This document shows, piece after piece, positions 1 to 11,835 of a stretch of 64,000 nt of DNA; position 1 is the first letter of the stretch; each line of letters begins with the position of its first letter. Below the pieces are notes generated by a model. That model made no database searches, was not told the origin of the DNA, and worked only from the letters and a program-made list of their open reading frames with translations. The position numbers were made by a program, and so were the translations under genes. Source of the stretch: Rhabditoides inermis (lineage: Eukaryota; Nematoda; Chromadorea; Rhabditida; Rhabditidae); NCBI GenBank assembly GCA_963966185.1, contig CAWZYM010000236.1:21950-85949 (forward strand), written 5' to 3'.

Positions 1-86
1 AGCAGCGCGTCGAGAAGGCCTGGCGCAAGCGACCCGCAGTGGTGGACAACGAGACCAACTTCAGTCGCAAAAAGACTAAGAAATAG
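1..86 (+). CDS. 3' end of an unrecognised gene
   Basis: An open frame enters the window and ends at the TAG at 84-86. The last 27 residues are lysine- and arginine-rich and end in SRKKTKK, a basic tail of the kind often seen in nucleolar or ribosome-assembly proteins, which is only a hint. An AATAAA polyadenylation signal at 167-172 lies about 80 bp after the stop, which supports this as a real gene end. The product cannot be named from this tail. Confidence 0.55.
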   Translation, partial: QRVEKAWRKRPAVVDNETNFSRKKTKK

Positions 87-172
87 AGGGGAAACGTGTA
101 GTGTTGATTATTTCTGTGAATTTTTGTTGAGTTTGTGTTCGGAAAGTTGTTGCATTTGTGTTTGTTAATAAA

Positions 173-1145
173 AGCATAAATTATGTCCGTGGTTTATATA
201 CCTTTTTCTGTTTTATTCTATATACGATCAGGAAGTGGTCGTTATTTGTTTTTTATGTGGGAGTGAAAATAATGTTGTTTGTCGTATATACCAAATTGCT
301 ATTGCTATGCGATCATTCATTCTCTTCGAAGTGGCTCGCATTCATCACTCATTTCAGAGCATGCGCTCTCGGTGCGGTCATAGCGTTGAGGTAAGTTAGT
401 TGTCTCGGGTGCTCACGGCCCGAGCTCGATTCCCCTCGTGGGCGGAGTTTTTGCCAGCCTCTCGCACTAGTTGGCACACTGCCAATTGGTCGCATTCTCT
501 CCGCCCCAACGCCCCGCCCACTCCCGCAGACACGCGTTTTCCATTGTTCGAGTGCGCGAGTGACGAGCCGTGATCCACACACACACTCGGGTTCCAATGA
601 GCACTCCGAGATATACATGATTATGAAACCAGAACATGTCCTTATCGGAAAGACGCAGTCGTTTGGGCCGGCGCTGATGCATGGAGGAGGCGCGTGACCA
701 CATGAGTAAAGTGCAAAACAACATCTGGTCTGTGAATGAGCGCTCTAGAACTAGTCGCAGAAATGAACCGCAGAAATTAATTTTACATTACATTACTGGA
801 AACAATCTGAAAGCATTCACTGATCGGATAACGGCGAGCGAGGAGGTTGACCGAACGAAATCAATGCGCACAAAACAACAGCCAAAATAGCGGTTGAGTG
901 GTCGAGTTGGAAGAGTATACTTGTGCGCTCCGAAAAATAAAAGCTATTTACGTGCTCTGGTAGTGAATGGCGGTAATTCAAAAATATATTTCGCAATTCC
1001 TCCTAATTCCGTCAATTTTTATTGCCGGTTTATCGCAGTTCCCTCGCTCGTCGATCTTCATTTTCCTTTTCGACTTGTTCATGCTTTTCTTCTTTCTTTT
1101 ATTTTGTTTTTTTTTATTACAATTCTGAGTGTATAATACTTCTGC
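173..1145. other. intergenic stretch, no gene seen
   Basis: No frame here shows conserved protein sequence or convincing exon joins. The stretch holds the possible tRNA-derived repeat at about 370-445 and is otherwise featureless apart from a T-rich run shortly before the PRPF18 start. The promoter of PRPF18 should lie in its right part. Confidence 0.5.
370..445 (+). repeat. possible tRNA-derived SINE head
   Basis: A block TAGCGTTGAGG at about 382 resembles the Pol III A box, and AGCTCGATTCC at about 422 resembles the B box, at a tRNA-like distance. No clean cloverleaf can be drawn, so this is at most a degenerate tRNA-derived SINE head. Confidence 0.25.
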
Positions 1146-3264
1146 ATGTCAGTGAAGATGGATTTCTTGGCAAATATGAAAGCTGAAATGGCCCGAAAAA
1201 GGAAGCAAGTGGCTGATGTTGAAATCGAGGTTTGTAATCGTTTAAATATATGATTATTTTATATTATGTGTTTCAGGTTGATGGCAAGAAATACTTCAAG
1301 CGTGGAGATCTCGCTGCGAAAAACGAGCGCGCCTACCTGGAGCGCATGCGCATGAAGGAGAAGGACAAGGATGATGCCGTAAGTTGTATTTGTATAACAA
1401 GTATTTGTTCATCTAGAATAATGATGATGAAATTGGAGAGAAGAAAGTGAAGGTGGAACTGAAAGTGAGTTGCATTCCGATTTCCGTGTTCGGTAATGGT
1501 TTTGTTTGAGAGCGCGTCCGGCAGTCAGTCTGGACACGACAGCGACTCCGGCAGGGAGAACACACCAACTGTGGAGAAGAAGGTGAGCGACGACATGTAC
1601 AGAGTTTGTTATTCCATTCTCACAGGACATCTCGCGACGCGTCGGCGAGCTGCTGCCCCGTCTGGAGGTGATCACACGATTGCGCTCCCGCGGCAAGCCC
1701 ATCCGACTATTCGGAGAAACAGACGAAGAGGTGCAAACTATGCCACATTTCATACAATTTGTAAGAGCTGTTCGGTATCGGTATTCGCCACATTTACTTT
1801 CATGTTTTAGGCGTGTGCGCGTCTTCGCCATCACGAAGTGGAGCAGCCGGATGAGAAGGAGGGTCTGAAGAACGACTTCCAGTCGGCCATCGACGATGTT
1901 GACAACGAACTCGTCAGGGTGCGTGCGTTGATGGATTGATTTGAAATCATATGAATGAGTCGGAAATCATATGAATGAGTCCGCGCATCACACGTCGTTA
2001 TTATGGATATGTAATATGGGCATGTTTACATGAAATGTTTAGGAAGTTGTGGAGGGTCGTCAGGAAGACTCGAAGAAACACGACATCGCTGTGCAGGAGA
2101 CGGCGACATGGGACAAGATATGCGAGGCGGTGCGACAGCTCAAGCCCGGCAGCAACGGTAGGCCCCCCGACAACTGTGAGGGTGGAACAACATGTTTTGT
2201 AATATTGTAATCAAACAAAATCGAGTTATGTTTTTATACTGTGAAGTAACGGTGTTTGTTTGAGACGACGTAGCAACGGTAGGCCCCCCGACAACTGTGA
2301 GGGTGGAACAACATGTTTTGTAATATTGTAATCAAACAAAATCGAGTTATGTTTTTATACTGTGAAGTAACGGTGTTTGTTTGAGACGACGTCCCTCGCG
2401 ACTGCGACACGATAGTGATGCTGCTCAAGTACCTCCTCTCTCGCTGGGCCAAGCAGCTCAACGACAGAGACCCCGTCAGTACGATTCTTCTTCTTCTTTT
2501 TTTTGCTTTGTGAATACAATGCGCAGAACGTAGCCTCCTATTGACGGCTAAAGATTTGAATTCTTGCGCAAAAGACTGTGGCGAGAGGAGAGGGTGCAGA
2601 CGGCGAGCGCGCGTGTCTCTCCATTCCCCTTTGTGTCTCGCAATAAAGTAGTCCGCGCGGCCACTGTAACTGTCGTCTATTCTATTTAGATGATTTTTTC
2701 TAGAATAACAAAATAGTTACCCTCGTTGTTCATTTCAACATTACAACATTACACAAATGCAGGAGGTGAAGAAGTCTGCGAAGGGAGTGCACGTGGCGTC
2801 CATCCATCGACAGACGCAGACCAACATGAAGCCACTGATCACGGCGTTCGAGACACGCAGGGCCAACAACGACATCCGACACCACATGGTCAAGATCATC
2901 GTGTAAGTCATCTTGTTCTTTCAATTCAGTACAACTTGCAACTTGTATTAATTATGTGTATGTAGATTGCGTTGCGATTTTCGCAAAATGTTTGCATCAT
3001 TTTCAATGTATGGCATACCTGACATACCCGACTGCGCTCGCACAATCCTCATTTGCAGTAAGATTGTGCTGGAAGGCGACTACATCCAAGCGAACAACGC
3101 CTACATGGAGATGGCGATCGGAAACGCGCCGTGGCCTGTGGGAGTGACGCGGTCGGGTCTCCACCAGCGTCCCTCATCCGCCAAGGCATACGTGTCCAAC
3201 GTCGCCCACGTACTCAACGATGAGACACAGAGAAAGTACATCCAGGGATTCAAGAGGTGTGTAT

Positions 3265-3298
<34 letters not shown>

Positions 3299-3397
3299 CA
3301 TATTTTTTTTCATTGCAGGTTGATGACCAAATGCCAGGAGTACCATACTTCGGATCCCTCTAAGTGTGTCGATTTCGTGAGAGCCGACGATATGTGA
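1146..3397 (+). CDS. PRPF18: Pre-mRNA-splicing factor 18 (PRP18)
   Basis: This is the spliceosome factor for the second catalytic step, acting with SLU7 and U5 in the nucleus. The first exons give a PRP18 N-terminus (MDFLANMKAEMARKRK, then KKYFKRGDLA). Next comes the splicing-factor motif at about 1685-1730 (KPIRLFGETDEE, as in human GEPIRLFGETD). The C-terminal Prp18 domain follows, with WAKQLNDRDP, then NNAYMEMAIGNAPWPVGVT and [25 protein letters not shown]. About ten exons join in frame and the TGA is at 3395-3397. ATGs at 1146 and 1158 are both in frame and either could start the protein. AATAAA near 3553 is the likely polyA signal. Two introns seem to end in TTTGAG rather than YAG, and one carries a direct duplication (see findings). 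SART3, another splicing gene, follows on the same strand. Confidence 0.93.
2151..2392 (+). repeat. 121-bp direct tandem duplication inside a PRPF18 intron
   Basis: Two near-identical 121-bp copies lie at 2151-2271 and 2272-2392. Each copy contains an exon end with its GT donor (AACG|GTAGGC) and a matching acceptor and exon start (TTTGAG|ACGACGT). The intron therefore carries two donors and two acceptors, with a 14-nt potential micro-exon at the middle junction. Confidence 0.9.
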
Positions 3398-3522
3398 AAG
3401 GCTAGTGAAAAGATATCGTGTGATCTTGTTCTTTCAATACAGTACAACTTGCATCTTGTTGTCAATTATGTTTATGTGGAGTGCGATGCGATTAGCGCAA
3501 CATGTATTTGTATCATTTTCAA
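2911..3522 (+). repeat. diverged duplicate pair: PRPF18 intron and 3' UTR
   Basis: About 100 bp of intron sequence at 2911-3010 (starting TTGTTCTTTCAATTCAGTAC) recurs at 3424-3522 just after the PRPF18 stop, with moderate divergence. The 3' UTR copy starts TTGTTCTTTCAATACAGTAC. Both end with the same ATCATTTTCAATGT block. Confidence 0.8.
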
Positions 3523-3705
3523 TGTCTGGGATTTGATCTGGTTGAGTTCTTGTAATAATAAAACAATTTTTCGAAACAATGATAGTGTGTATGCCGATGT
3601 CAATACCGTTGTGGATTCGGGTCGAGCTGGGCTCGTTTATTTGTTGTGAGGGAAATGTAATATGGATTCGGGTCGAGCTTTTGACGATTTATTGGTTGAC
3701 TTAGG

Positions 3706-4635
3706 ATGTCGTCATCGGATTCTGACGTGGACATGGCTGAGACTGCCGGAGACGCAGACTTCGACATGGAAGAGATGGAGGGACTGGAGGAGAAGATACA
3801 GGAGGCCAAGCAGGCGGTGCGTCTTCTGCCAAGTGACTGTGGCATTGACCATGTGTGCATTCTAGGTGGAGGCGGATCCGTTCAACCCGGACACGCACGC
3901 GGCGCTGCTGTCCCTGTTGCGGAAGAACGGGGATCTGGAGGAGTTGGGGGAGGCTCGCAAGGCCGCCCTCGACACATACCCACTCAAGGCGGAGCAGTGG
4001 AAGGAGTGGATCGAGTGAGTACACATAGCAGTCGACTGCTAGTACGGCTAGAATCTAGTTCTATGAATGATGTTTGAGGGACGAGCGCCTTGCGTGTGCG
4101 GGAGAGGATGACGAGGTGCCGCGGGTGGACGCCCTCTTTCAGAAGGCTGTGTCCGAGACGAGGAGTGCGGCCATGTGGATAGAGTACGTGCAGTGGGCGT
4201 GCGGACAAAGCAAGCACATTGCCAGGGAGGTGCGTCGTCCAGCCGAGTATCGAGCTGACAATTGACGATGCATTTGTAGAAGTTCGAGCTGGCGCTGCAG
4301 TCGGTTGGCCTGCGCGTGGACGTGGGAGGCCTGCTGTGGAGTTCGTACCTGGATGTGGAGGAGGCTCTGCTGGCGGGTGTGGAGGAGGGAGACGAGAAGG
4401 AGAAGGAGGCACAGACGGAGAGGGTGCGACAGCTGTACAGGAGGGCCCTCCGAGTGCCCACCAACGATCTCGCAGAGATTTGGCAGAGATACAACGCATT
4501 CGAGGGTGAGTGAGAGAAAACATTTTGTGAGATTGGAAGGCATCGATACATGCATTTAGAGAGTGTGGGCAGCGAGCCGCGCGAGGAGATTGTGACGGCG
4601 CACGCAGAGGCACACAAGATGATGAAGGTGGGAGG

Positions 4636-4682
<47 letters not shown>

Positions 4683-7011
4683 GATGTGATTGCAGGAGCT
4701 GAACGGGTGGGAGACGAAACTGGCGCAGTCGGAGAACTCGATCGATGTGTACTACGAGTACCTCCAAGTGGAGATGGGTGCGTGTCTCCCCCTCCTCCTC
4801 CCCTCACTGGCCGTTTGTTGCAGGGAAGGGCGACCCTGCCCGTGTGCAGTCTTTCCTGGAGCGCATCGTCGACGAGCACAGTGGGGACGAGGCGGCGTGG
4901 ACGCAGTATGGACTGTGGGCGGAGCAGACGCTCAAGGTGCACTCGGTGAGTGTGGCTGCGTCGAGTGGGTGCGAGACGTGGCGTGTGTGTTGCAGGTGAC
5001 AGTGGACGTGTACGGGCGCGCCGTGCGCTACTGCTCGCACAGCTGCTCTCTGTGGCAGGCGACGCTGCTCGCCATGGAGAGGGCAGGCAGGGGAGCGGAC
5101 GAGGTGAGAGTCGACTCCACTCTCTGCACTCGACACAGAACCTTGCAGTTGGATTCTGTGTGGCAGACGGCCAAGTCGACGATCGCTTCGGCCGACGACG
5201 GACGCGCCCTCTTCCGCACCTACATCTACCTGGTCCGGAGGAGACTCGACGGCGAGAAGGCCGACATTGCCCCTGTCACTGCACTCTTCGAGGAGGGACA
5301 GAAGGTAGAGTAAAAGAAGGAGGTATGGGAGACAATGGCGTTGTTTAGTTGTTGCGCGGTCTTTTCGCGAACGAGTGGGATCCGCAAGCGCAGTTCCGAC
5401 GCAACCAGGCATGGTTCCTCTTTCACAGGGCCGGGGACGTCAAGAGGGTGAGTGCTCCCACTCACACCCCCTGTACTCGCCCTCGTTGTACAGGCGCGTG
5501 TCATCTGGGAGGATATTCTGGCATCGGGAGGCGGTCGACTGGCGGAGAGGTGGCTGGAGGCGGTGCGGCTCGAGAGACAGTTCGGAGACGTGGAACACGC
5601 GAGGAGACTGCTCGGAAAGGCACTCAACTCGGTCGCCGATCATCCTTATCAGGTACGACAAAAGAGGAAGTGGGTCGATGTATGGTGTATTTCAGATCTA
5701 CGAGTACATTATTCAATTCGAGCGAGAGGAGGGTACTCTGGAACAGATGGAGAAGGCACTAGAGAAGGTATGCTGAGTGAATCATGTCATAGATTCACCT
5801 GTGTATTGTAGGTGAACGCGCAAGCCATGCATCGATCGAGTCGGCCGCAGAAGGATGAGAAGAACGTGAAGAAGGAGAAGGGAGCGGGAGGAGCAGCGGA
5901 GAGAAAGAGGCCTGCTCCAAAGGAGGAGAAGAAGCAGGTAAATGAATTCATTCATGTTAATCAGCAGTGAATATATTGTGCAGGTCCCTGCCAAGAAGGC
6001 TGCTGTGGCTGCGAAGCCGCTTGCTGTGAAGCAGGATAAGAGGGACTCTGACGGGTTCGCGATGCCTTCGATGCCTGCCAAGAAGACAGAGGTCGCTGCT
6101 CCTTCGACTGCCGGAGGACAGAAGGCAGAGGGAGGCGAGAACAAGTGGACTGTGTTCGTATCCAACCTCGACTTCAAGTGCACCGAGGGTCAGATCATGG
6201 AGGTGAGTGTGTGCGCGTATCGTTCTATCTACCTCCCCCTTGTCTACAGGTTCTGGACGGAGTGGTGGAGGTGCGGCTGGTGTACCGAGGCATGAGCAAG
6301 CTGCACAAGGGCTTCGGCTTCGTTGAGATGAAGGACGAGGCTGCGATGAAGGCAGCCCTCGCCAAGGACAGAGTGCCCATCGCCGGCCGTCCCATGCTAG
6401 TCTCGGAGAACAACCCAGAGAAGCGAGTCGGATTCAAGTACGAGACGGGGCTGGAGAACAACAAGCTGTTCGTGCGGAACGTGCACTATGACTGTACTCC
6501 GCAGCAGCTCACGGTGGGTTGGAAAGCGAGCAGTTTGATGGGATGAATGATGTATGACAATGGTTCAGGACACGTTCTCGCAGTTTGGCGAGGTGAAGGG
6601 CGTGCGGATAGTGACACACAAGTCGGGAAAGGCCAAGGTGGGAAGGGAGGGAGGGAGGGGGGACAGGATGGGAGATGAGTGTGTGTTCAGGGAGTGGCGT
6701 ACGTGGACATGACAACGGAGGAGGCTGCTAGCAAGGCACTCGCGGCCGAGTCGATCATCCTGCTGGAGAGGAACCTGTCGGTCGCCCTGTCCAATCCGCC
6801 CAAGAAGACAGACTCCGCCCCTGCTTTCCCCGCCCCCGCTGCCGGCGGTCGCATCGGCCACTCTTCCATGATACAGCTCGCACCCCGCGTCGTCTCTCGA
6901 AAGGCCGCACCCAAGGGGGCGGAGTCGGGCAAGGAGGAGAAGAAGGATATGCCCAAGCAGCCGATGAGCAACGAACAGTTCCGAGCCATGCTCAATGCCG
7001 GCAGGAAGTGA
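3706..7011 (+). CDS. SART3: SART3 / Prp24-type U6 snRNP recycling factor
   Basis: SART3 (p110) binds U6 snRNA and helps re-form the U4/U6 snRNP after splicing. The protein begins with an acidic stretch (SSDSDVDMAETAGD). It continues as half-a-TPR (HAT) helical repeats over about the first 500 residues, with Trp/Tyr-rich motifs such as AEQWKEWIE, AAMWIEYVQWA, AEIWQRYNAFE and DEAAWTQYGLWAEQ. A Lys/Ala-rich linker follows. Two RRMs come next: the first with VFVSNLDF and KGFGFVEM, the second with KLFVRNVHYD and KGVAYVDM. The extreme C-terminus (MSNEQFRAMLNAGRK) resembles the Lsm-binding tail of Prp24/SART3. About 15 exons join in frame; TGA at 7009-7011; AATAAA at about 7112. The ATG lies two bases after a TTAG acceptor, consistent with trans-splicing. 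One intron (4015-4079) appears to end in TTTGAG. Confidence 0.93.
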
Positions 7012-7563
7012 GCGAGGAACAAGGCATAGGAGAAGAGACTACGTGTTACATGATCTTGCATCTTTCCCAGTGTTTGTTGACAGTTTTCCAATGTGATTGT
7101 TTACTTTTAATAATAAACAAATGTTTTTGCGACACTTTTCGTTTGATTTAACCAACATCATGTGTTCGGAACACTCTAATATCTGGTTTATGTTCTGTGA
7201 TGAAATATAGTCGACGTGGTCGTTGTTTTGTATTGACTAGACTGGAGTGTGCAGGCAGTGAGAGAGTGAGTCATCGCAGCGCAGTGAGAGAGAATGTGTG
7301 GTCAGGGCGAGCACGTGGAATAGTCTCGATAGCGATCAGCTGATTGGCTGTGGTCGGCGTGGCGTGTGTATTGTGATGCTGTGCCGTCGCCTTCTGGCGC
7401 TGCTCTCTCGCTCTCCCATTCCTCTTCGACCCTCTCTTCCCTCTTATTCCAAGCTCATATCCCCTGTTCCCCCTGCAAGTGTCTTCGAAATGCGCGCACC
7501 GAGAGAGACGAGCGAGATGGTTAGTGTCGTTAGCCATTCATGTCATCGTTGTCGTGTTTCAGA

Positions 7564-9145
7564 TGGCGTCGTCGTCTTCGATGGACGACGAGCGACATTT
7601 GCTCGCCCCATTCGAGTACATCCGAAAGATGCCCGGAAAACAGGTGGGCATTCGTTATCACTTAACATCATGTCTTTATTTCCTCTGTCCACCTTGTATC
7701 TTTTGTTCTTAATTCTTGTTTTCAGATCCGCAGCAAGTTGTCATTGGCTTTCAATGAGTGGCTTCATTGCCCGCAAGACAAGCTCGAACATATCATGGGT
7801 GCGTGAGTTATTGATTGATCCATTATCGTTTGGTTTGTATTATTAGTCCTTCATACAATGGTGTGGTCATGGTCCGAGTTGAGTGATGTGGTTGCAGAGA
7901 TCGTGGAGATGTTGCACAACGCGTCTCTGTTGATCGACGACATCGAAGACTCTTCCGTCCTCCGTCGCGGTCTCCCCGTCACTCACTCCATATATGGGAC
8001 ACCCAGGACAATCAACTCGGCCAACTATGTGTACTTTGTCGCTCTCGACAAGTGCTCGAGACTCGGACACGAGACAGCGATCAGCATATTCACCGGTGAG
8101 TAGGGAAAGAGAGGAAGGGAGGGAGAGAGAGAAAGATTCCCTTGCAGACTCCCTTCTGGAGTTGCACCGCGGTCAGGGCAAGGAGCTGTTCTGGCGGGAT
8201 ACGGTCAAGTGTCCGACGGAAGACGAGTACGAGGAGATGGTGGTGCAGAGTGAGTGGGCGGGGTCAGAGGAGGCGGGGCTTGTATGTGTTCATTTCAGAG
8301 ACTGGCGGTCTGTTTCTGTTGACTGTGCATCTCATGCAGTTGTTCTCGGAGCAACCAGGGGACTTCGACCATCTTCTCAGGAACATGGCTCTGTACTTCC
8401 AGATCAGGTAAGGAGGGGAGATGGGAGAGAGAGGGGGAGGGAGGGAGGGAGGGGGAGAGAGAGAGAGAGAGAGAGGAGAGGGGGAGGGAGGGAGTTGCTA
8501 GTGTTGCAGGGACGACTACCTGAACCTGTGTAGTGTGGAGATGGCAGCCGCGAAGACAGTGGCGGAGGATCTGACGGAGGGCAAGTTCAGCTACCCCGTC
8601 ATCCGCGCCATCCAAGGCGGCAGAGACGACGACGAGGTGCTCAGTGAGTCCATCACTACTTGTTCTAATCTAAAAGGTATCCTTGAGGTACTGAGTGAGT
8701 GTGATAGCCAACCGAGAGTAATCCATATACGGTGTTGAGACATTCTGCGCCAGCGCACTCAGGACGTGACGGTGAAGAGATACTGTGTGCGGCTGATCCA
8801 GGAGAGGGGCGCGTTTGAGTGAGTGGGGAGGGGGGAATGAGGGTGGACAATGAACTGAAAGAGAAGGAGAGGCGGAGAGGACTAGTGCGAGCGGGTGACA
8901 TTAGAGAGATGACAGTGATTGGGAGATGCGAGTGGTAGTGAGAGGTGGATTGCAGCGCCACGCTGGCTCGCCTCTCGGCCCTACATGATGATATCGTATC
9001 GGATATCGCCCGGTTGGGAGGCAACGCCACTCTCACTCAGGTGAGCGATCGAAGCACACGAGGCTCGGTATCGTATCCGTTTCAGGTGCTGGCAGCTCTT
9101 CAGAAGGACATTGTCCAGTCGTCTACTTGCATCAACTCGGGTTGA
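7564..9145 (+). CDS. GGPS1: Geranylgeranyl diphosphate synthase
   Basis: A type III trans-prenyltransferase that makes C20 GGPP from FPP and IPP for protein prenylation in the cytosol. Conserved blocks in order: [25 protein letters not shown]; the first aspartate-rich motif in [77 protein letters not shown]; the second aspartate-rich region [26 protein letters not shown]; then [15 protein letters not shown]. Length is near the usual 300 residues. The TGA is at 9143-9145 and TTAATAAA follows at about 9156. I start at the ATG directly after a TTTCAG. An in-frame ATG at 7490 in a preceding short exon is an alternative that adds ten residues. The intron before ILRQRT seems to end in GTTGAG. Confidence 0.93.
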
Positions 9146-9338
9146 GAACAGCAGTGTTAATAAACGAAACCGGTGGATTCATAATTTATTTATTCTTATT
9201 GACTTTCACGTCTGATCTTTCATTTGATTGTATGATTTGTATGCGCTGTTTTGGATAAAATTTTATTTTCTCTCAAGGACTGTAGTTCCGGACCCGGGTT
9301 TTCATCAGTGGTGTGAACAAAATATACAAAACTGTGCT

Positions 9339-10018
9339 ATATAGTGGGCCCCTTGTTTTCGCGGTAGGGGAATTATCTCTGCCCGAAGAAATGACGCAGA
9401 CCGATGAGAAAATTATGCAAATGCGCCTCACTCCCAGGATTGCTTTATAAAGTTGGAAATTACTGTAGTAGGAGAAACAAAATCACAAATGTGCTTTCCT
9501 AGAGTTGTAGTGGGGGTCAAGAACCACCTACTGACGAAGTTTGAGCGGTTTTCAGGAAGCGACTGTGGAGTTATTTAGCGAACTGTGTTAATAAACATAC
9601 GGAAAACACCTGTTTCACAACATACTATTGTATGAGTAATGAGCCAACTAAGTCCCTATAGGTGTCGATAGACAACTAGTACTTGATATCGATGGATTTA
9701 CCGGCTGAATTTTGAGATATGACTTCAATGTAATGAGCATTTTCTTAATTATCTCTCCTCTGAGAAACATTTTGCAAAATCTTTGAAAAGAGTTATTTCC
9801 ATTTTTAAGTTCACGGATACTGTATCCAATGCGCTCATTTGCATGTCATTTCCATAACCTTCTCGTCACTATTGGGTCAATAGACACCGGTCGACCAATT
9901 TTGAGAGTGCGCAATGAACAAAATGTCAACTGTTCCACGCATCAAGTATGCGCTTGTGCATAAAGAAAGAATGACGATTCGCAACTTGCCTACCGCCAAA
10001 ACGGGGGACCCACTATAT
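9339..10018. mobile_element. MITE-like element with about 30-bp imperfect terminal inverted repeats
   Basis: The left end ATATAGTGGGCCCC...GTTTTCGCGGTAGG (9339-9368) pairs with the inverted right end CCTACCGCCAAAACGGGGGACCCACTATAT (about 9989-10018). The 680-bp interior has no reading frame of note. The ends lie in TA-rich sequence, which would suit a Tc1/mariner-type target, but a clear target duplication cannot be fixed. No transposase is present, so it would be non-autonomous. Confidence 0.75.
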
Positions 10019-10085
10019 GTAGTCGATACAATCTAACGTGTACGGTTCGTTGTGTTACAATGTTCACTTTACCGCCAAAAAAGAT

Positions 10086-10157
10086 TAGCAGCGAGTGGTT
10101 TCGATTCACCGACCTCTGGGTTATGGGCCCAGCACGCTTCCACTGCGCCACGCTGCT
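10086..10157 (-). tRNA. initiator tRNA-Met (CAT)
   Basis: On the minus strand the 72-nt sequence opens with AGCAGCGTGGCGCAGTGGAA and has the CTGGGCCCATAACCCAG anticodon arm with CAT. Its T loop is ATCGAAA in place of the usual TTCGANN, which is the hallmark of eukaryotic initiator tRNA. The 7-bp acceptor stem pairs perfectly. A run of six T follows four bases past the 3' end and would serve as a Pol III terminator. The T stem (GGTGA/CCACT) has one mismatch and one G-T pair, so reduced function is possible. Confidence 0.88.
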
Positions 10158-10199
10158 GCCTAGTGTTCGGTCTCGCAATGGACATGCTACTACGTAGTG

Positions 10200-10640
10200 T
10201 CGAAATCAGAATCAGAATCAGAATATTTATCTCGAATCAAGTAGCACACAAGATCGATTACGTAAATAACAGTTAGATACGGTAAAATACAGTAATACAA
10301 TGCCTACTGCGAGTTCCAACAACACGGGTTTCGGTGGTCCCGTGGATGCGTACGCGTTGTTGGTGATGCTTGTCATCCCCTGCTTGCGGCTTCTGGGAAA
10401 GTTTTTAAAAGATCTCGGCGGCGGAAGATCCGGGCTTCAACGATCGATCGCGAAGAGACGTCTCCGAGAGTTGCATCGTCTTCGAGGATTCCTCTCCAGT
10501 CTCAATGCCGTAGATGTAGAGAGTAGCAAAATCGAGTACCAGTCCAGTTAGTGTCCTCCGCCGCACAGCATTGTTCAGGGGTCGGGGGAATAACAGGGGA
10601 AGGCACGCGACCGTGCGCTGGCAGAGAAATGAGAGGAATG
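10200..10640 (+). repeat. interspersed repeat family A, copy 1
   Basis: This segment matches 32610-33055 (opposite strand) at roughly 95% by eye. It opens with ATCAGAATCAGAATCAGAAT and contains an ORF starting MPTASSNNTGFGGPVDAYAL, with a hydrophobic stretch (LLVMLVIPCLRLL). Copy 1 lies next to the initiator tRNA gene. Small indels after the hydrophobic stretch put the two copies in different frames. The family is not recognised. Confidence 0.85.
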
Positions 10641-10789
10641 GTATGAGTGTCGAAATGGAAAACGGATATCATGTAATAGATATTGTATAATGTGATGTGT
10701 AATCGCATGAGAATGAACAAGAACTATAAATTTCTCTGGCATGTGACAATGACTTGTATGGTACACACAATATCTCTTCGTTCCTCGCA

Positions 10790-11683
10790 TCAGTCGGTCT
10801 GCGTGCTGGCATCTGCAGTGAGTGGGTGGACTGCCTGGTCTGCGATGCTCATATCGCACCCCGCCAGGCCCATTCCCAGAATCATCTGAAGCAGCCGAAT
10901 GATGGGGGCGGCTGCCGGCGTGACTCACCTTCTCGAAGTAGACGGTGTGTCCGGTGGGCAGGGAGAGTGTGTCCGCGGCGCAGTCAGGGTCGTCCGCCCG
11001 CGTGCACACTCAAACACACAGTGCGTGTTTTGTACAGCTCTGTTTTGTCACTCACTCTTGTACGGCGATCCGACTGACATTTCCGATCCGTATGAGACCT
11101 GCAGACATTTCTCCTTCTCTCTCACCTCCCTCCTTTCTGTCTACCTGAAACCTCCTGTGTCTTGGCGGATCGTCCCTGAGGAAAGGGATAGTGAGGGAGG
11201 AGGGCCAGTAGGAGATCGAATCCATCGTCTTCGTCACTCGGAACATCTTCCACAGCTGAAGCGGTACTACTCGCATTGAGAAGTGAAATGCCCGCCTACG
11301 TATTTCTCGATTCCCTGTGCAAAGTCCTTGTTGCCAATCTTGGGCTCTCCGATTGTGATCAGAGTGAGCTTGTCCTGGAATGTTTTGATATGAGAGTGAG
11401 TGTGAGAGTGGTGCTTACCCTGGTTGAAATGCCCTCGTTGACAGCTCGCGCAGCCACCAGAGTGCCCATACAACCGCCCAGAGAGTAGCCAGTGATCGGA
11501 AACGAACACGTGCACATCACACACACACGTGACACGGCCGAATCCACTGTCAAGTCTCACAAACAATTCGTAGTCGGGGTTCTCGTCTTTGAGTTTCTGC
11601 AGCTGAGCGCCCAGACCCGCGTCCCACACCGCGTCCGACGCGTCACGGAAATACCTGCGAGGATCTCTCTCTCTCTCTCTCTC

Positions 11684-11723
<40 letters not shown>

Positions 11724-11786
11724 TCTCTCTCTCTCCCTTCTCTCTCTCTCCCTTCTCTCTCTCTCTCCCTTCTCTCTCTCTCTCTC

Positions 11787-11835
<49 letters not shown>

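Noticed and set aside
894..1136. 80-residue frame before PRPF18
   Set aside because: No ATG in a sensible context, hydrophobic only because of a T-rich tract, and no conservation visible.
4629..4679. GA runs read as long Arg-Glu or Ser-Leu reading frames
   Set aside because: Dinucleotide runs are open in several frames everywhere in this window; they lie in introns and show no conserved protein.
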